Assembly (NCBI GenBank): GCA_964589785.1
Contig: CAZPUQ010000008.1
Span: 1 to 64,000 of the forward strand
Length of the DNA stretch: 64,000 bases
Origin: JAGVSR01 sp964589785
Lineage (GTDB): Bacteria; Pseudomonadota; Alphaproteobacteria; Rhizobiales; Hyphomicrobiaceae
Direction: 5' to 3'
Positions 1 to 8,957 of this stretch are shown one piece after another; the stretch's first letter is position 1; every line of letters begins with the position of its first letter. The notes below the pieces were generated by a model, which was not told where the DNA came from, made no database searches, and saw only the letters and a list, made by a program, of their open reading frames with translations. A program made the position numbers and the translations under genes.

Positions 1-1493
1 AGCTCCTGGCGCGCAACCGGCTTCACGAGATAGGGCGTCACGATCACGACGAGCTCGGTCTCCTCCTTGATGAAGTCGCGGCTGCGGAAGAGTGTCCCGA
101 GCACCGGCAGATCCTTGAGACCCGGCAGGCCGTCGATGTTCTGGCGGACGTCGTCCGAGATGAGACCGGCGAGCGCGAGCGACCCGCCGGAGGGCAGCTC
201 GACCGTCGACTGGGCCTCGCGCTTCGACAGACCCGGGATCGAGATTGACGAGATGGTGACCGCGCCGTTGCTCGACAGCTCGCTGACCTCGGTCTCGATC
301 TTGAGGCTGATGCGGCCCTCCGACATCACCGTCGGGGTGAAGGCGACGCCGACGCCAAACTCCTTGAAGATGACCGACATGGCGCCCTGGCTGTCGACGA
401 CGGGGATCGGGAACTCGCCGCCGGCGAGGAACTTTGCCGATTCGCCGGAGATGGCCGTCAGCGTCGGCTCGGCGAGCGTGCGCATGAGGCCGGCGCGCTC
501 CAAGGCACGGATCGCATGCGTGATCCGGGCATTGCCGCCTTCCCAGCCGCCGGTCAGGCCGGAGTTGCCGAATGTGCCGGCGGTGGGACCCGGATTCCAG
601 TTACACAAAGCGCCAGGCAACAGGCAGCCGGCGGTGGCTGAACCATCCGTGCCGATGCCAGGGATCGGCATGGTGCCGAGACCCGCCGCGGCCGTGAGCG
701 GCAAGGCATTTTCGGTCAGGAGGGCGGTAGCGAAGTTGCCGGCGTTGATCGTGGCGCCGATGTTGATGCCGAACTGCTTCAGGAGCGTGCGCTGCACCTC
801 GGCCACGGTGACCTTCAGCATCACCTGCTCCTCGCCCTCGACCGAGAGGAGGTTGATGACGAGCTCGCTGGCGTCCTTGGCCGTATCCTTGACCCACACG
901 CCCGCGCTGTCGCCGATGACTTTCGACTCGAACTCGACGGTGACGAACTGCTTGGCGAGCGCGGAGGCGCGGTTGGCGTCGACCGGCGTGCGCACCGTGC
1001 CCGTCAGGATGGCGGTGCGGTTCAGCATCTCGACCTTGATATTGGAGCCCGGGATGAGACGGCGCAGAAGGTCCTCCAGACCCGCCGTCTCGCGCTCCAC
1101 GAACACTTCGAGCGTCGCGAACTGCTCGCCCGTCTCGTCGAAGATGAAGGCGTTCGATTCGCCGAAGCGGCGCGCCACGAGGAAGATGCGGTTGGAGCTC
1201 TGCACGACGGCGTCCACCGCCTGCGGGTTCGAGACCATGACATCGCGAGCCGGGCGCGGCAGCTCGATCAGAACCGATTTGCCGAGGCCGAGGTTGACCG
1301 TGCGCCGCTTGCCGGCGTCCGCCTCCGTCAGGCGAATGAGCGACTGGTGCTGACCCACACGTCCGGCTTCCGGCCTGCGTCCCTCGACACCCACCACATC
1401 GTCACCCGCGAGCGCTAGGTTCGGCGAGAGCGCTGCGAACAGGATCGCAACGACGGAGGTGAGCCGTCTCATCACCATATTGGACATTGTCAT
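1..1493 (-). CDS. cpaC: Tad/Flp pilus secretin CpaC (C-terminus cut by window edge)
   Basis: Outer-membrane secretin of a type IVb (Tad) pilus. The frame is open from the ATG at 1493 to the window edge. The start is preceded by GGAAGG and gives a signal peptide (hydrophobic stretch VVAILFAALSPNLALA). An N-terminal secretin domain follows (VNLGLGKSVLIELPRPA, then LEDLLRRLIPGSNIKVEML), then a BON-like stretch. The secretin core carries GEFPIPVV, a long region of alternating polar residues, and SGGSLALAGLISDDVRQNIDGLPG-type features near the truncated end. A glycine-rich insert at about residues 285-315 carries two cysteines (CLLPGALC). It is the third gene of the minus-strand set cpaA-cpaB-cpaC. 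Identity rests on the secretin features plus the CpaB and CpaA neighbours. Confidence 0.92.
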   Translation of the reverse strand, partial: MTMSNMVMRRLTSVVAILFAALSPNLALAGDDVVGVEGRRPEAGRVGQHQSLIRLTEADAGKRRTVNLGLGKSVLIELPRPARDVMVSNPQAVDAVVQSSNRIFLVARRFGESNAFIFDETGEQFATLEVFVERETAGLEDLLRRLIPGSNIKVEMLNRTAILTGTVRTPVDANRASALAKQFVTVEFESKVIGDSAGVWVKDTAKDASELVINLLSVEGEEQVMLKVTVAEVQRTLLKQFGINIGATINAGNFATALLTENALPLTAAAGLGTMPIPGIGTDGSATAGCLLPGALCNWNPGPTAGTFGNSGLTGGWEGGNARITHAIRALERAGLMRTLAEPTLTAISGESAKFLAGGEFPIPVVDSQGAMSVIFKEFGVGVAFTPTVMSEGRISLKIETEVSELSSNGAVTISSISIPGLSKREAQSTVELPSGGSLALAGLISDDVRQNIDGLPGLKDLPVLGTLFRSRDFIKEETELVVIVTPYLVKPVARQE

Positions 1494-1528
1494 TCTGCCT
1501 TCCGACGAGCTGCAATCGTTCGCTGTGA

Positions 1529-2332
1529 TCAGTTCACGCCCATGGCACGTGACCTGACGCCGTAACGCAGAACCCGGATGGCGTTTCCGTCTTTCTTTTC
1601 GAGCGCATCGCCCGCGCCGGGCCCTCTGCCGGACGCATCGAGATCGGCGATCGAACGCAGCGAGAGGCTGATCTCGCCGAGGGAGTTGGCGAGCGCCAGC
1701 ATCTCGGTCTGACGCGGCGTCAGCTCGAGAGTGGCGGTGTTGGCGGCGCCTTCCGCCGCCTTCTTGCCTTCCTTGGTCTCGATCTGCTGGCCGATGGCGA
1801 GGACGCGCACGTTGGTGAAGAGCGTGTCGCTCACATAGTCCTCCTGGCCGCTCTTGCCCCGCAGGCGGCGGATCAGGATCACATCGACGTGGTCGTTGGG
1901 AAGAATGAGCCGGCCGACCGCCGTCTCCTCCTTGATCTTGGTGGAGACCGCGCGCATGCCGGCGGGCAGGATCGCGGCCAGTACGCCGCCCTGGCCCGCC
2001 TTGACGAGCTTGTTGGGGGTGATCGGCTCGCCGGCCATGATCGGCGCGCGCGCGATCGCGCCGGAGAGCTGGCGCATCGCATCCTTGGCGCTCTTGTCGG
2101 TGATGAAGCCCTTGGACGCCTCGGCCGGCCACTCCTGCCAGCGGAACACGCCTTCGGTCGTGATCTGCCCCAGCGCGATATCGGCGCGCGCCACGAGCAC
2201 CTGAACCGAATTGACCTTGACCTCGACCCGCTTCTCTTCCTTGGGCTTGTTCAGCATCCCCTTGACCATCACGAAGGCCAGGAGCGCGGAAACGCCCGCG
2301 ATGGAGATGCCGACCAACTGAGCTCTTTTCAT
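1529..2332 (-). CDS. cpaB: Flp pilus assembly protein CpaB (RcpC/CpaB family)
   Basis: Inner-membrane/periplasmic assembly factor of the Tad pilus. An N-terminal membrane segment (LVGISIAGVSALLAFVMV) is followed by a SAF-type region (VLVARADIALGQITTEGVFRW) and the CpaB core (GMRAVSTKIKEETAVGRLI, then NDHVDVILIRR). About 267 residues, usual for the family. I chose the ATG at 2332 (MKRAQLVG), which puts a GAGGGA 13 bases upstream. An in-frame TTG at 2353 is possible but has a poorer site. It lies 35 bases upstream of cpaC and is presumably co-transcribed. Confident on family. Confidence 0.92.
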   Translation of the reverse strand: MKRAQLVGISIAGVSALLAFVMVKGMLNKPKEEKRVEVKVNSVQVLVARADIALGQITTEGVFRWQEWPAEASKGFITDKSAKDAMRQLSGAIARAPIMAGEPITPNKLVKAGQGGVLAAILPAGMRAVSTKIKEETAVGRLILPNDHVDVILIRRLRGKSGQEDYVSDTLFTNVRVLAIGQQIETKEGKKAAEGAANTATLELTPRQTEMLALANSLGEISLSLRSIADLDASGRGPGAGDALEKKDGNAIRVLRYGVRSRAMGVN

Positions 2333-2504
2333 AGCGCGACTAGCGTCCCTCAACGCCGGAAAGAACCCTCCCTCCGGCTTCGGACGTAGTTTTGCGTGAC
2401 ATTCGTCAATGCGAGGTTAATTGCCGCCGCAAATCGGCGCGCGTCACGGCTGGGTCTCGCTAACTACATGAAACAAATGGATTAATTATCGTTAGGACTA
2501 CGCC

Positions 2505-3005
2505 TCAGGCAATCAGAGCCTTGAAAACATCCGTGTGCGGGTAAACGGCAAAGCCGCCGGCGCAGATGGCGAGCCCGTAGGGAATGCCGGAGCCCCGGGA
2601 GTGCAGCCGCGCGGCCCACTCGGGCAGCGGCAAAGCGCCGACCGGCGCGCTGCGATAGACGAGGACCAGGATCGACAGCAGACCGCCGGCAACAGCCACG
2701 TAGAGCAGGAACGGCAGCAGGCTCGCAAACCCGGTCCACAGAGCGGACGCGGCCAGCAGCTTGGCATCGCCGCCGCCCAGGAGGTTGAAGGAGAAGAGGC
2801 CCACGCCGATGGCGAGGATGAGGGCACCAGCCGCGACGTGCATCAGGATGGCATGCGCCGACAGCCCGGCAACGGGGGCGGCCACGACGAAACCGGCGAT
2901 CAGCGCCAGCGAAATCCGGTTGGGGATGGTCATCGTGAAGAGATCCATCACCGCGGCATACGCCAAGGCTGCAGGGAACAGCAGCAGAACCGGATAATCG
3001 AGCAC
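2505..3005 (-). CDS. cpaA: Prepilin peptidase CpaA (A24 family)
   Basis: Membrane aspartyl protease that cleaves the leader of Flp-type prepilins. At 166 residues it is the short A24 form lacking the methyltransferase part. The two catalytic aspartate sites are visible: the first in AVMDLFTMTIPNRIS and the second in the GxGD-like motif GGGDAKLLA. Several hydrophobic helices are predicted. It is the first gene of the cpaA-cpaB-cpaC set. No flp pilin gene lies upstream (3006-3120) or in the 150-base gap to cpaB, so the pilin must be elsewhere. Confidence 0.92.
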   Translation of the reverse strand: MLDYPVLLLFPAALAYAAVMDLFTMTIPNRISLALIAGFVVAAPVAGLSAHAILMHVAAGALILAIGVGLFSFNLLGGGDAKLLAASALWTGFASLLPFLLYVAVAGGLLSILVLVYRSAPVGALPLPEWAARLHSRGSGIPYGLAICAGGFAVYPHTDVFKALIA

Positions 3006-3120
3006 GCAACGACTCCACGGACAGAACGCGACGCGGGCGACAGTGCCAGATGTTGGTTAACGGGTCGTGAACGCCGGATGCGCGAGAGAGTGCGGCGACG
3101 CCGTAGCCGCGGCCTCGCCG

Positions 3121-4260
3121 TCAGCGGAAATGCTTCGACAGCTTCAGGCCTTGCGCCTGGTAGTTTGAGCCCAGATCGCGGCCGTAGAGCATCTCGGGAA
3201 TCTCCACCATGCGCTCGTAGACGAGGCGGCCGATGATCTGCCCGTCGTCGAGAATGAACGGCACCTTGTGCGAGCGCACTTCCAGGACCACGCGCGAGCC
3301 GTGCCCTCCGGTCGCCGCATGGCCGAACCCCGGGTCCATGAACCCCGCATAATGCACGCGAAACTCGCCGACGAGGGGGTTGAACGGCATCATCTCGGCC
3401 GCGTGCGTCGGCGGGATGTGCACGGCCTCCTTGGAGGCAAGGATGTAGAACTGGTCCGGGTCGAGGATCAGCCGCCGCGACCCGCGCGCGTTGATCTCCT
3501 CCCAGTAGTCGGCGATGGCGCAGCTCTGCGGTGCATCGACGTCGACGACGCCGGTATGGCGCTTGGCGCGATAGCCGACGAGGCCCTTGCCGTTTCCGAC
3601 GAGATCGACCGACAGCGCAATGCCGCCGTCGATGTCGGCGACCGCGCCCGATACGAGCGTTTCCTTCTTGTGCAAGGCGGCGAGACACTGATCGTCCTCG
3701 CGAGGGTTGCCGACACGGAAGCGCAACTGTGTCAGCTTCGAGCCGGTCCGCGCCAGGATGGGGAAGGTCTGCGGGCAGATCTCGGCATAGAGCGGCCCCT
3801 TGTAGCCCGCCGGGATCTGGTCGAAGGCGGAGACGCCGTCGGCGATGACACGGGTGAACACGTCGAGACGGCCGGTCGAGCTCTTCGGGTTGGCCGAGGC
3901 GGCAACGGTCGCGGGAAGACCGAGACTTTCCAAGAGCGGCACGATATAGACGCAGCCCGTCTCGAGGACCGCCCCGCGCGTCAGGTCGATCGTGTGCAGC
4001 TTGAGGTCGGCAAGCTTGTCGGCGACCTTGGAGCCGGGCCCGGGCAGGAAGCTCGCCCGCACGCGATAGGCCTCACGCCCGAGGCGCAGGTCGATGCTCG
4101 CCGGCTGGAGCTGGCCGTCCCCGAGCGGCTCGGCAAGCTTCAGCGCGCCGCCGGAAATCAGGGCCCGGATGGCCTGGGCCGGCAGGATGCCGTCCGCGAC
4201 GGCCACGCCATGGAGATCGCCCTTTGCCCGTCTCGGCTTTGCGGCCGCCCGTTTCGCCAT
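3121..4260 (-). CDS. dcd: 2'-deoxycytidine 5'-triphosphate deaminase, long two-domain form
   Basis: Converts dCTP to dUTP for dTMP synthesis. 379 residues in two dCTP-deaminase/dUTPase-like halves. The first half contains LQPASIDLRLGREAYRVRA. The second ends with HYAGFMDPGFGHAA, then SRVVLEVRSHKVPFILDDG and IIGRLVYERM, which carry the conserved Dcd core. This double-length type is known from alphaproteobacteria and contrasts with the roughly 190-residue E. coli Dcd. The ATG at 4260 is chosen because AAAGGGGGA sits about 6 bases upstream. A longer TTG frame to 4311 has no such site. It is transcribed away from the metZ riboswitch, so both promoters share 4261-4340. Confidence 0.88.
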   Translation of the reverse strand: MAKRAAAKPRRAKGDLHGVAVADGILPAQAIRALISGGALKLAEPLGDGQLQPASIDLRLGREAYRVRASFLPGPGSKVADKLADLKLHTIDLTRGAVLETGCVYIVPLLESLGLPATVAASANPKSSTGRLDVFTRVIADGVSAFDQIPAGYKGPLYAEICPQTFPILARTGSKLTQLRFRVGNPREDDQCLAALHKKETLVSGAVADIDGGIALSVDLVGNGKGLVGYRAKRHTGVVDVDAPQSCAIADYWEEINARGSRRLILDPDQFYILASKEAVHIPPTHAAEMMPFNPLVGEFRVHYAGFMDPGFGHAATGGHGSRVVLEVRSHKVPFILDDGQIIGRLVYERMVEIPEMLYGRDLGSNYQAQGLKLSKHFR

Positions 4261-4340
4261 GAAGGTCCCCCTTTCCAACTGGGCTCTAAAGCATGGCTCG
4301 CTTGACGCCAAGGGGCGGGAAGGCTATTTGCCCGCGATCG

Positions 4341-4397
4341 TCGTGGTGATTTGGCCGGCCGGCTTGCAGCCACGTAAAACAACTCGCTAAAGTGGCC
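4341..4397 (+). promoter_or_regulatory. SAM-II riboswitch aptamer upstream of metZ
   Basis: The order of invariant pieces matches the SAM-II (metA-type) aptamer: a P1 arm CGTGG followed by TGATTT (4342-4352), the turn GCTTGCAG with the closing arm CCACG (4362-4374), then TAAAACAA (4375-4382) and GCTAAAG (4386-4392). P1 pairs 4342-4346 with 4370-4374. GGCC at 4353-4356 can pair with GGCC at 4394-4397, giving the H-type pseudoknot of this class. SAM-II elements sit in front of methionine-synthesis genes in alphaproteobacteria, which agrees with metZ 128 bases downstream. Confidence 0.9.
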
Positions 4398-4401
4398 GCG
4401 C

Positions 4402-4464
4402 ACCCGGAAACCCCGGCGCACGGCTCCTTGCGAGGAGATGTGCCGCAGGGCACCGGGTTTTTTT
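4402..4464 (+). terminator. Intrinsic terminator between SAM-II aptamer and metZ
   Basis: ACCCGG (4402-4407) pairs with CCGGGT (4453-4458) around an inner arm containing CTCCTTGCGAGGAG flanked by GGCGCAC and GTGCCGC. The outer arm runs straight into a T tract (4458-4464). Placed five bases after the aptamer, it suggests that SAM binding favours premature termination, although the switching structure was not modelled. Confidence 0.82.
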
Positions 4465-4524
4465 GTTGCCGGCCCGCCGCCAGGGATCAGGACACAAGGC
4501 TCGAGGACGAGGGAAGGGACGCGC

Positions 4525-5739
4525 ATGACCGGAGAGAAGACGGACGCCGACATCGCCGCCGGCTGGGCCCCCGAGACGCAGCTCGTCCATGGCGGCATTC
4601 TGCGATCGCAGTTCGGCGAGACCTCCGAGGCGATCTTCCTCACGCAGGGCTTCGTCTACACGTCGGCCGAGCAGGCCGAGGCCCGCTTCAAGAACGAGGA
4701 TCCCGGATTCCAGTATTCCCGCTTCGCCAATCCCACCGTCTCGATGCTCGAGGACCGCCTGCGTCTCTTCGAGGGCGCGGAGGTGTGCCGGGCCATGGCG
4801 ACGGGCATGGCGGCGGTCAACGCGGCCCTCCTATCCTATCTGCGCGCGGGCGACCATGTCGTCGCCGCCCGCGCCATGTTCGGCTCCTGCCGCTACATCG
4901 TGGAGACGCTCTGTCCCCGCTTCGGCATCGCCTCGACGCTGATCGACGGCCGCGACGTGAACGAATGGCGCAAGGCCGTCCAGCCCAACACCAAGGTCTT
5001 CTTCTTCGAGACGCCGGCCAACCCGACGCTCGATCTCGTCGACATCGCCGCCGTCTCGGCGCTCGCGCGCGAGATCGGCGCGCTCGTGATGGTCGACAAC
5101 GTGTTCGCCACACCCATGCTGCAGCGCCCGTTGCAGCACGGCGCCGACGTCGTCATCTATTCCGCCACCAAGCACATCGACGGCCAAGGCCGGTGCCTCG
5201 GCGGCGCGGTGCTGTGCTCGGAGAAGTTCCTGACCGACCACCTGCAGGACTTCTTCCGCCAGACCGGCCCCTCCATGAGCCCGTTCAACGCGTGGGTCAT
5301 GCTGAAGGGGCTCGAGACCATGCCCCTCCGGATCGCCGCGCAGTGCCGGAACGCGGCCCGGATCGCCGACCATCTGGCCGGCCGGCCCGGTGTCGGGCGC
5401 GTGATCTACTGCGGCCGCGCCGATCACCCGCAGGCAGATCTGGTAGCCCGGCAGATGACCGGCGGCGGCCAGATCATCGCGTTCGAGGTGGACGGCGGCA
5501 AGGAGGGCGCGTTCCGCTTCCAGAACGCCCTGCGGCTCATCAGGATTTCCAACAACCTCGGCGACGCCAAGAGCCTCATTACTCACCCGGCGACGACGAC
5601 CCACTACCGCATCGGCCCGGCGGCCCGCGCCGAGCTCGGCATCACGGACGGGCAGTTGCGCCTGTCGGTCGGGCTCGAGAACGCGAACGACCTCATCGCC
5701 GACGTCGAACGGGGGCTTGCCGCCGTGCGTGCCGCCTGA
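4525..5739 (+). CDS. metZ: O-succinylhomoserine sulfhydrylase (PLP-dependent, MetZ)
   Basis: Makes homocysteine from O-succinylhomoserine (or O-acetylhomoserine) and sulfide in methionine synthesis. 404 residues of the Cys/Met metabolism PLP family. Visible are SRFANPTVSMLE, ATGMAAVNAALLSYL, the PLP-aspartate region VMVDNVFATP and the Schiff-base lysine in YSATKHIDGQGR. The C-terminal part has LGDAKSLITHPATTTH. The ATG at 4525 has GGGAAGGGA just upstream. An in-frame earlier ATG at 4438 lies inside the terminator hairpin and is rejected. The SAM-II riboswitch upstream supports MetZ over a generic gamma-lyase. Exact acyl-donor preference cannot be read from sequence. Confidence 0.92.
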   Translation: MTGEKTDADIAAGWAPETQLVHGGILRSQFGETSEAIFLTQGFVYTSAEQAEARFKNEDPGFQYSRFANPTVSMLEDRLRLFEGAEVCRAMATGMAAVNAALLSYLRAGDHVVAARAMFGSCRYIVETLCPRFGIASTLIDGRDVNEWRKAVQPNTKVFFFETPANPTLDLVDIAAVSALAREIGALVMVDNVFATPMLQRPLQHGADVVIYSATKHIDGQGRCLGGAVLCSEKFLTDHLQDFFRQTGPSMSPFNAWVMLKGLETMPLRIAAQCRNAARIADHLAGRPGVGRVIYCGRADHPQADLVARQMTGGGQIIAFEVDGGKEGAFRFQNALRLIRISNNLGDAKSLITHPATTTHYRIGPAARAELGITDGQLRLSVGLENANDLIADVERGLAAVRAA

Positions 5740-5830
5740 GGTCGGCGAACCGGTCCGGCGAACCGCGATTGACCGATCCGTTGCGCCGCCTAAACTCGCG
5801 CCACGACCGCCGCAGAGGACGAGCCCGACC

Positions 5831-6238
5831 GTGAGCCGCGATTTTCTCTACGAGACGACAACCCACGAGGTTCGCGTGCGGGTGCGGCCCGAGTACCAGG
5901 CCGACCAGTCGTCTCCCGAGGAAGGCTACTATTTCTGGAGCTACACGATCGAGATCGCGAACGAGAGCGCGCGGCCTGTCCAGCTCAAGACGCGCTTCTG
6001 GCGCATCACCGACTCGACCGGCCGCACCGAGGAGGTGCGCGGGCCGGGAGTCGTCGGCCAGACCCCCGTCATCGATCCCGGCCAGTCCTTCACGTACACC
6101 TCCGGCTGCCCGCTCTCGACGCCGTCCGGGATCATGGTCGGCAGCTACCAGATGGCCGACGCCGGCGGCCTCCTGTTCGACGTCGCCGTGCCACCGTTCT
6201 CGCTCGACAGCCCCTTCACCGTGAAGAGCGTGAACTGA
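5831..6238 (+). CDS. apaG: ApaG family protein
   Basis: Small single-domain beta-sandwich protein linked in enterobacteria to cobalt resistance and Ap4A levels; its molecular role is not settled. 135 residues from a GTG at 5831, which is the usual length. Typical ApaG features are YYFWSYTIEIANES, LKTRFWRITDSTG, VVGQTPVIDPGQSFTYTSG and GIMVGSYQM. An upstream in-frame ATG at 5717 lies inside the end of metZ and would add a non-family extension. An AGAGGA lies about 11 bases before the GTG. It stands between metZ and argE on the same strand. Confidence 0.9.
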   Translation: MSRDFLYETTTHEVRVRVRPEYQADQSSPEEGYYFWSYTIEIANESARPVQLKTRFWRITDSTGRTEEVRGPGVVGQTPVIDPGQSFTYTSGCPLSTPSGIMVGSYQMADAGGLLFDVAVPPFSLDSPFTVKSVN

Positions 6239-6239
6239 G

Positions 6240-7400
6240 ATGCAGCGTGCGGGCACCTCGGTGGCCGAGATTCTCGAGCGCCTCGTCGCCTTCGACACGA
6301 CGAGCCACAAGACCAACATGCCGCTCGTTCGCTATGTGGACGACTATCTGAGCGCGCACGGCGTCGCCTCGGTCCTCGTGCCCACGGACGACGGGCAGAA
6401 GGCCTCTCTCTTCGCCACGATCGGGCCGCAGGCCGTGCCTGGCGTTGCTCTCTCCGGGCATACGGACGTCGTGCCCGTCGACGGGCAGACGTGGGAAACC
6501 GATCCGTTCCGGCTGACGCTGAAGGACGGGCGCTATGGGGGCCGTGGCACCGCCGACATGAAGGGTTTTCTCGCCTGCGTGCTGGCGGCCGTGCCGCGCT
6601 TCCAGGCGGACGACCTCAAAACACCGATCCACATCGCCTTCTCGTACGACGAGGAGATCGGCTGCCTCGGCGTGCGCCCGATGCTGACGGAGATGGGCCG
6701 GAGGCTGCCCCTGCCGCGCCTCGTCATCGTCGGCGAGCCGACCGAGATGCGAGTCGTGGACGCCCACAAGGGCCCGGTGCGCTGGCAGATCGATGTCGCG
6801 GGCCGCGCGGCGCATTCCAGCATGGCCCACCTCGGCGTCAATGCCATCACCTATGCCGGCCGCATCCTGGCCGAGCTTGCGCGCATCGAGGACGACTTGA
6901 AGGCCGCGGCACCCGAGGCGCGCTTCAACCCGCCCTACCCGACGCTGCAGGTCACCACCATCGAAGGCGGCACGGCTTCGAACATCGTGCCCGTCTCCTG
7001 CAGCTTCGGCTTCGAGATCCGCGCCCTGCCGGGCCTCGACATCGCGGCGATCGAGGAGCGGATTCAGCACTTCATCGCAGCCGAGTGCCTGCCCGCCATG
7101 CAGGCCGTGGCGCCGGACGCGGGCATCACGCTGACACAACGCAACGCCGTGCCGCCGTTCGGCGCGCGAGCCGGGTCAGAAGCCGTCGCGCTGGCCCTCA
7201 CGCTTGCCGGCCAGAACGAGACGTTCGCCGTCTCCTACGCGACGGAAGCCGGCCTGTTCCAGGAGGCCGGTGCGCCCGCCGTCGTCTGCGGCCCGGGGCG
7301 CATCGAGGAGGCCCATACCGCGGACGAATGGATCGCCGTCTCCGAACTCGAGAAATGCACGGTGTTCCTGCACCGGCTGGCGGACTGGTGCGCCCGCTGA
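6240..7400 (+). CDS. argE: Acetylornithine deacetylase (M20 metallopeptidase family)
   Basis: Hydrolyses N-acetylornithine to ornithine in arginine synthesis. 386 residues. Zinc-site motifs of the M20 family are present: SGHTDVVPVDGQTWETDPF, GRGTADMKGFLACVL and SYDEEIGCLGVRPML. The dimerisation domain starts around GPVRWQIDVAGRAAHSS. The C-terminal TEAGLFQEAGAPAVVCGPG matches ArgE. It begins one base after the apaG stop, so the two are likely translated from one message. Arginine synthesis is represented again in this window by argG on the other strand, far away. Confidence 0.93.
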   Translation: MQRAGTSVAEILERLVAFDTTSHKTNMPLVRYVDDYLSAHGVASVLVPTDDGQKASLFATIGPQAVPGVALSGHTDVVPVDGQTWETDPFRLTLKDGRYGGRGTADMKGFLACVLAAVPRFQADDLKTPIHIAFSYDEEIGCLGVRPMLTEMGRRLPLPRLVIVGEPTEMRVVDAHKGPVRWQIDVAGRAAHSSMAHLGVNAITYAGRILAELARIEDDLKAAAPEARFNPPYPTLQVTTIEGGTASNIVPVSCSFGFEIRALPGLDIAAIEERIQHFIAAECLPAMQAVAPDAGITLTQRNAVPPFGARAGSEAVALALTLAGQNETFAVSYATEAGLFQEAGAPAVVCGPGRIEEAHTADEWIAVSELEKCTVFLHRLADWCAR

Positions 7401-7514
7401 GGCGACGGGCTTGCCTTCCGATGCCGGCGCGGGCCTTAATGGCGAGCCGGGGGGCATGGAGGCGATGCGGGAAGCCGGTCGCGCGTGAGGGGCAACGGGA
7501 CGAGGGGGACTGTC

Positions 7515-8957
7515 GTGCCGCGTACACCTTTGACCGAGGACGACATCCGCACGTTCAGGGCCATGCGCGAGCTGTTGCTCGCCCCCGTCGCGACGCCGGA
7601 CGACATCGTCCATAACCTTTCCCAAATCTATGACCATGTGAGCGAGCGCGACCTCGCGCACTACTCACGCTCCGATGCCAGGGCTGCCGCGCCGCACGTC
7701 ATGGCGGAGTTCTTTACCCTGCGCGCGCTGCTGCGCGACCGCATCGCCGACTGGCATGCGCACGGCCTGATGACGCGCCAGGCGCAGCATGCCGTCCGCG
7801 ACCTGCTGCGGCTTCTTCGCTATGCCTCCGACATGGCCGGAGAGGTCCATTGGGACTACCTCATCGGCACCGAGGACGACGACGTCCAGCGGGTCTTCAG
7901 CGAGCGCTCGTTCAACACCTTCGTGCATCCGAAATTCGACACCGGAGAGCCGATCGCGTTCCGGTCGGGCGATGTCCTGCTCGTGCGCGGCACCAAGCAC
8001 AATAGCGCAGCCATCGCCCGCATCGGCGACGTGGACAGCCAGTTCAGCCATGCGGCGCTCGTTCACGTCGACGAGGCGGGTCACGCGCACGTCGTTGAGG
8101 CGCTGATCGAGGCCGGCGCCGTCATCGAGCCGTTGCAGGCCGCGCTGCAGCACCGCTTGGCGCGGGCGGTCCTCTTCCGCCATCCGGACGCGGAGCTGGC
8201 CGGACGCGCCTCCAAGCTCATCTACGACCACGTGGCCCGGTCGCTGCAAAAGGGCGGCAAGCCCATCGTCTATGATTTCTCCATGCAGCTCGGGCCGTCG
8301 CAGCGCCTCTTCTGCTCCAAGCTTGTCCGCGTAGCCTACGAGGACGCCAGCGAAGGGCACTTGAAGCTGCCCGCGTTCACGACCCGCTTCAACGCCAGCA
8401 ACGCGAGCTTCTACCGGCGCATCGGCGTGACCGCTGCCGAATCCTTCGCGCCGGGCGACCTCGAGATCGAGCCCGCGTTCGACCTCGTCGCCGAATGGCA
8501 GGACTATCGCTACACCGCGCAGGTCCGCCACCAGGACCTCATCATGTCGAAGCTGTTCGAGTGGATGGAGCTGCACGGATACCGTTTCCGCGAGGACTTC
8601 GCCATTCGGCTCATCGCCGCGCTCGGACGTTTCTCGACGAGGCTGTCGCAGCAGGCCCAGGACGTCGTCGCAGGCCTGTTCGCGCGCATCCCCGCGCACA
8701 TGCCGCGCCGGACGATCGCGACGATCGTCATGCTGCACCGGACCGCGCAGCCGCTGCTCGAGGAGCTGCAGCACACGGAGCGGGTGCGGATCGCGACCGA
8801 AGGCCGGCCCCTCACGCCGCGCGAGGTTTTCGACCATCTCGAGGCGATCCGCGAGCGCGAAGGCGGCCGGGTCGGCTACCTCGCGCCGCCGAGCCGGTGG
8901 CGCCGGCGTCGCCGCGTCGAGCCGACGACGTTGCCTCAGGTGCCGCAGAAGGTCTGA
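7515..8957 (+). CDS. YiiX/YebB-like permuted NlpC/P60 cysteine hydrolase, large form
   Basis: Predicted papain-like hydrolase of the YiiX/YebB (PF05708-type) group. The catalytic order is permuted, with His before Cys: His179 in QFSHAALVH and Cys267 in RLFCSKLV. The domain opens with FRSGDVLLVRGT. The protein is 480 residues, much longer than the roughly 200-residue core. It carries a helical N-terminal region (1-140) and a roughly 190-residue helical C-terminal region ending in a basic RWRRRRRV tail. No signal peptide or membrane segment is obvious. The GTG at 7515 follows GAGGGGGA by about 5 bases and is preferred over the GTG at 7485. Its last 22 bases overlap the convergent selO gene. Substrate unknown. 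Confidence 0.72.
   Translation: MPRTPLTEDDIRTFRAMRELLLAPVATPDDIVHNLSQIYDHVSERDLAHYSRSDARAAAPHVMAEFFTLRALLRDRIADWHAHGLMTRQAQHAVRDLLRLLRYASDMAGEVHWDYLIGTEDDDVQRVFSERSFNTFVHPKFDTGEPIAFRSGDVLLVRGTKHNSAAIARIGDVDSQFSHAALVHVDEAGHAHVVEALIEAGAVIEPLQAALQHRLARAVLFRHPDAELAGRASKLIYDHVARSLQKGGKPIVYDFSMQLGPSQRLFCSKLVRVAYEDASEGHLKLPAFTTRFNASNASFYRRIGVTAAESFAPGDLEIEPAFDLVAEWQDYRYTAQVRHQDLIMSKLFEWMELHGYRFREDFAIRLIAALGRFSTRLSQQAQDVVAGLFARIPAHMPRRTIATIVMLHRTAQPLLEELQHTERVRIATEGRPLTPREVFDHLEAIREREGGRVGYLAPPSRWRRRRRVEPTTLPQVPQKV

Noticed and set aside
4438..4524. Earlier in-frame ATG of metZ
   Set aside because: It lies within the terminator stem of the riboswitch, has no ribosome site and would add residues not found in the family.
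8936..8938. TGA at the selO end as a possible selenocysteine codon
   Set aside because: The redox cysteine is already encoded by TGC in TFCGT, the usual bacterial ending, and no conserved residues follow the TGA. It reads as a normal stop.
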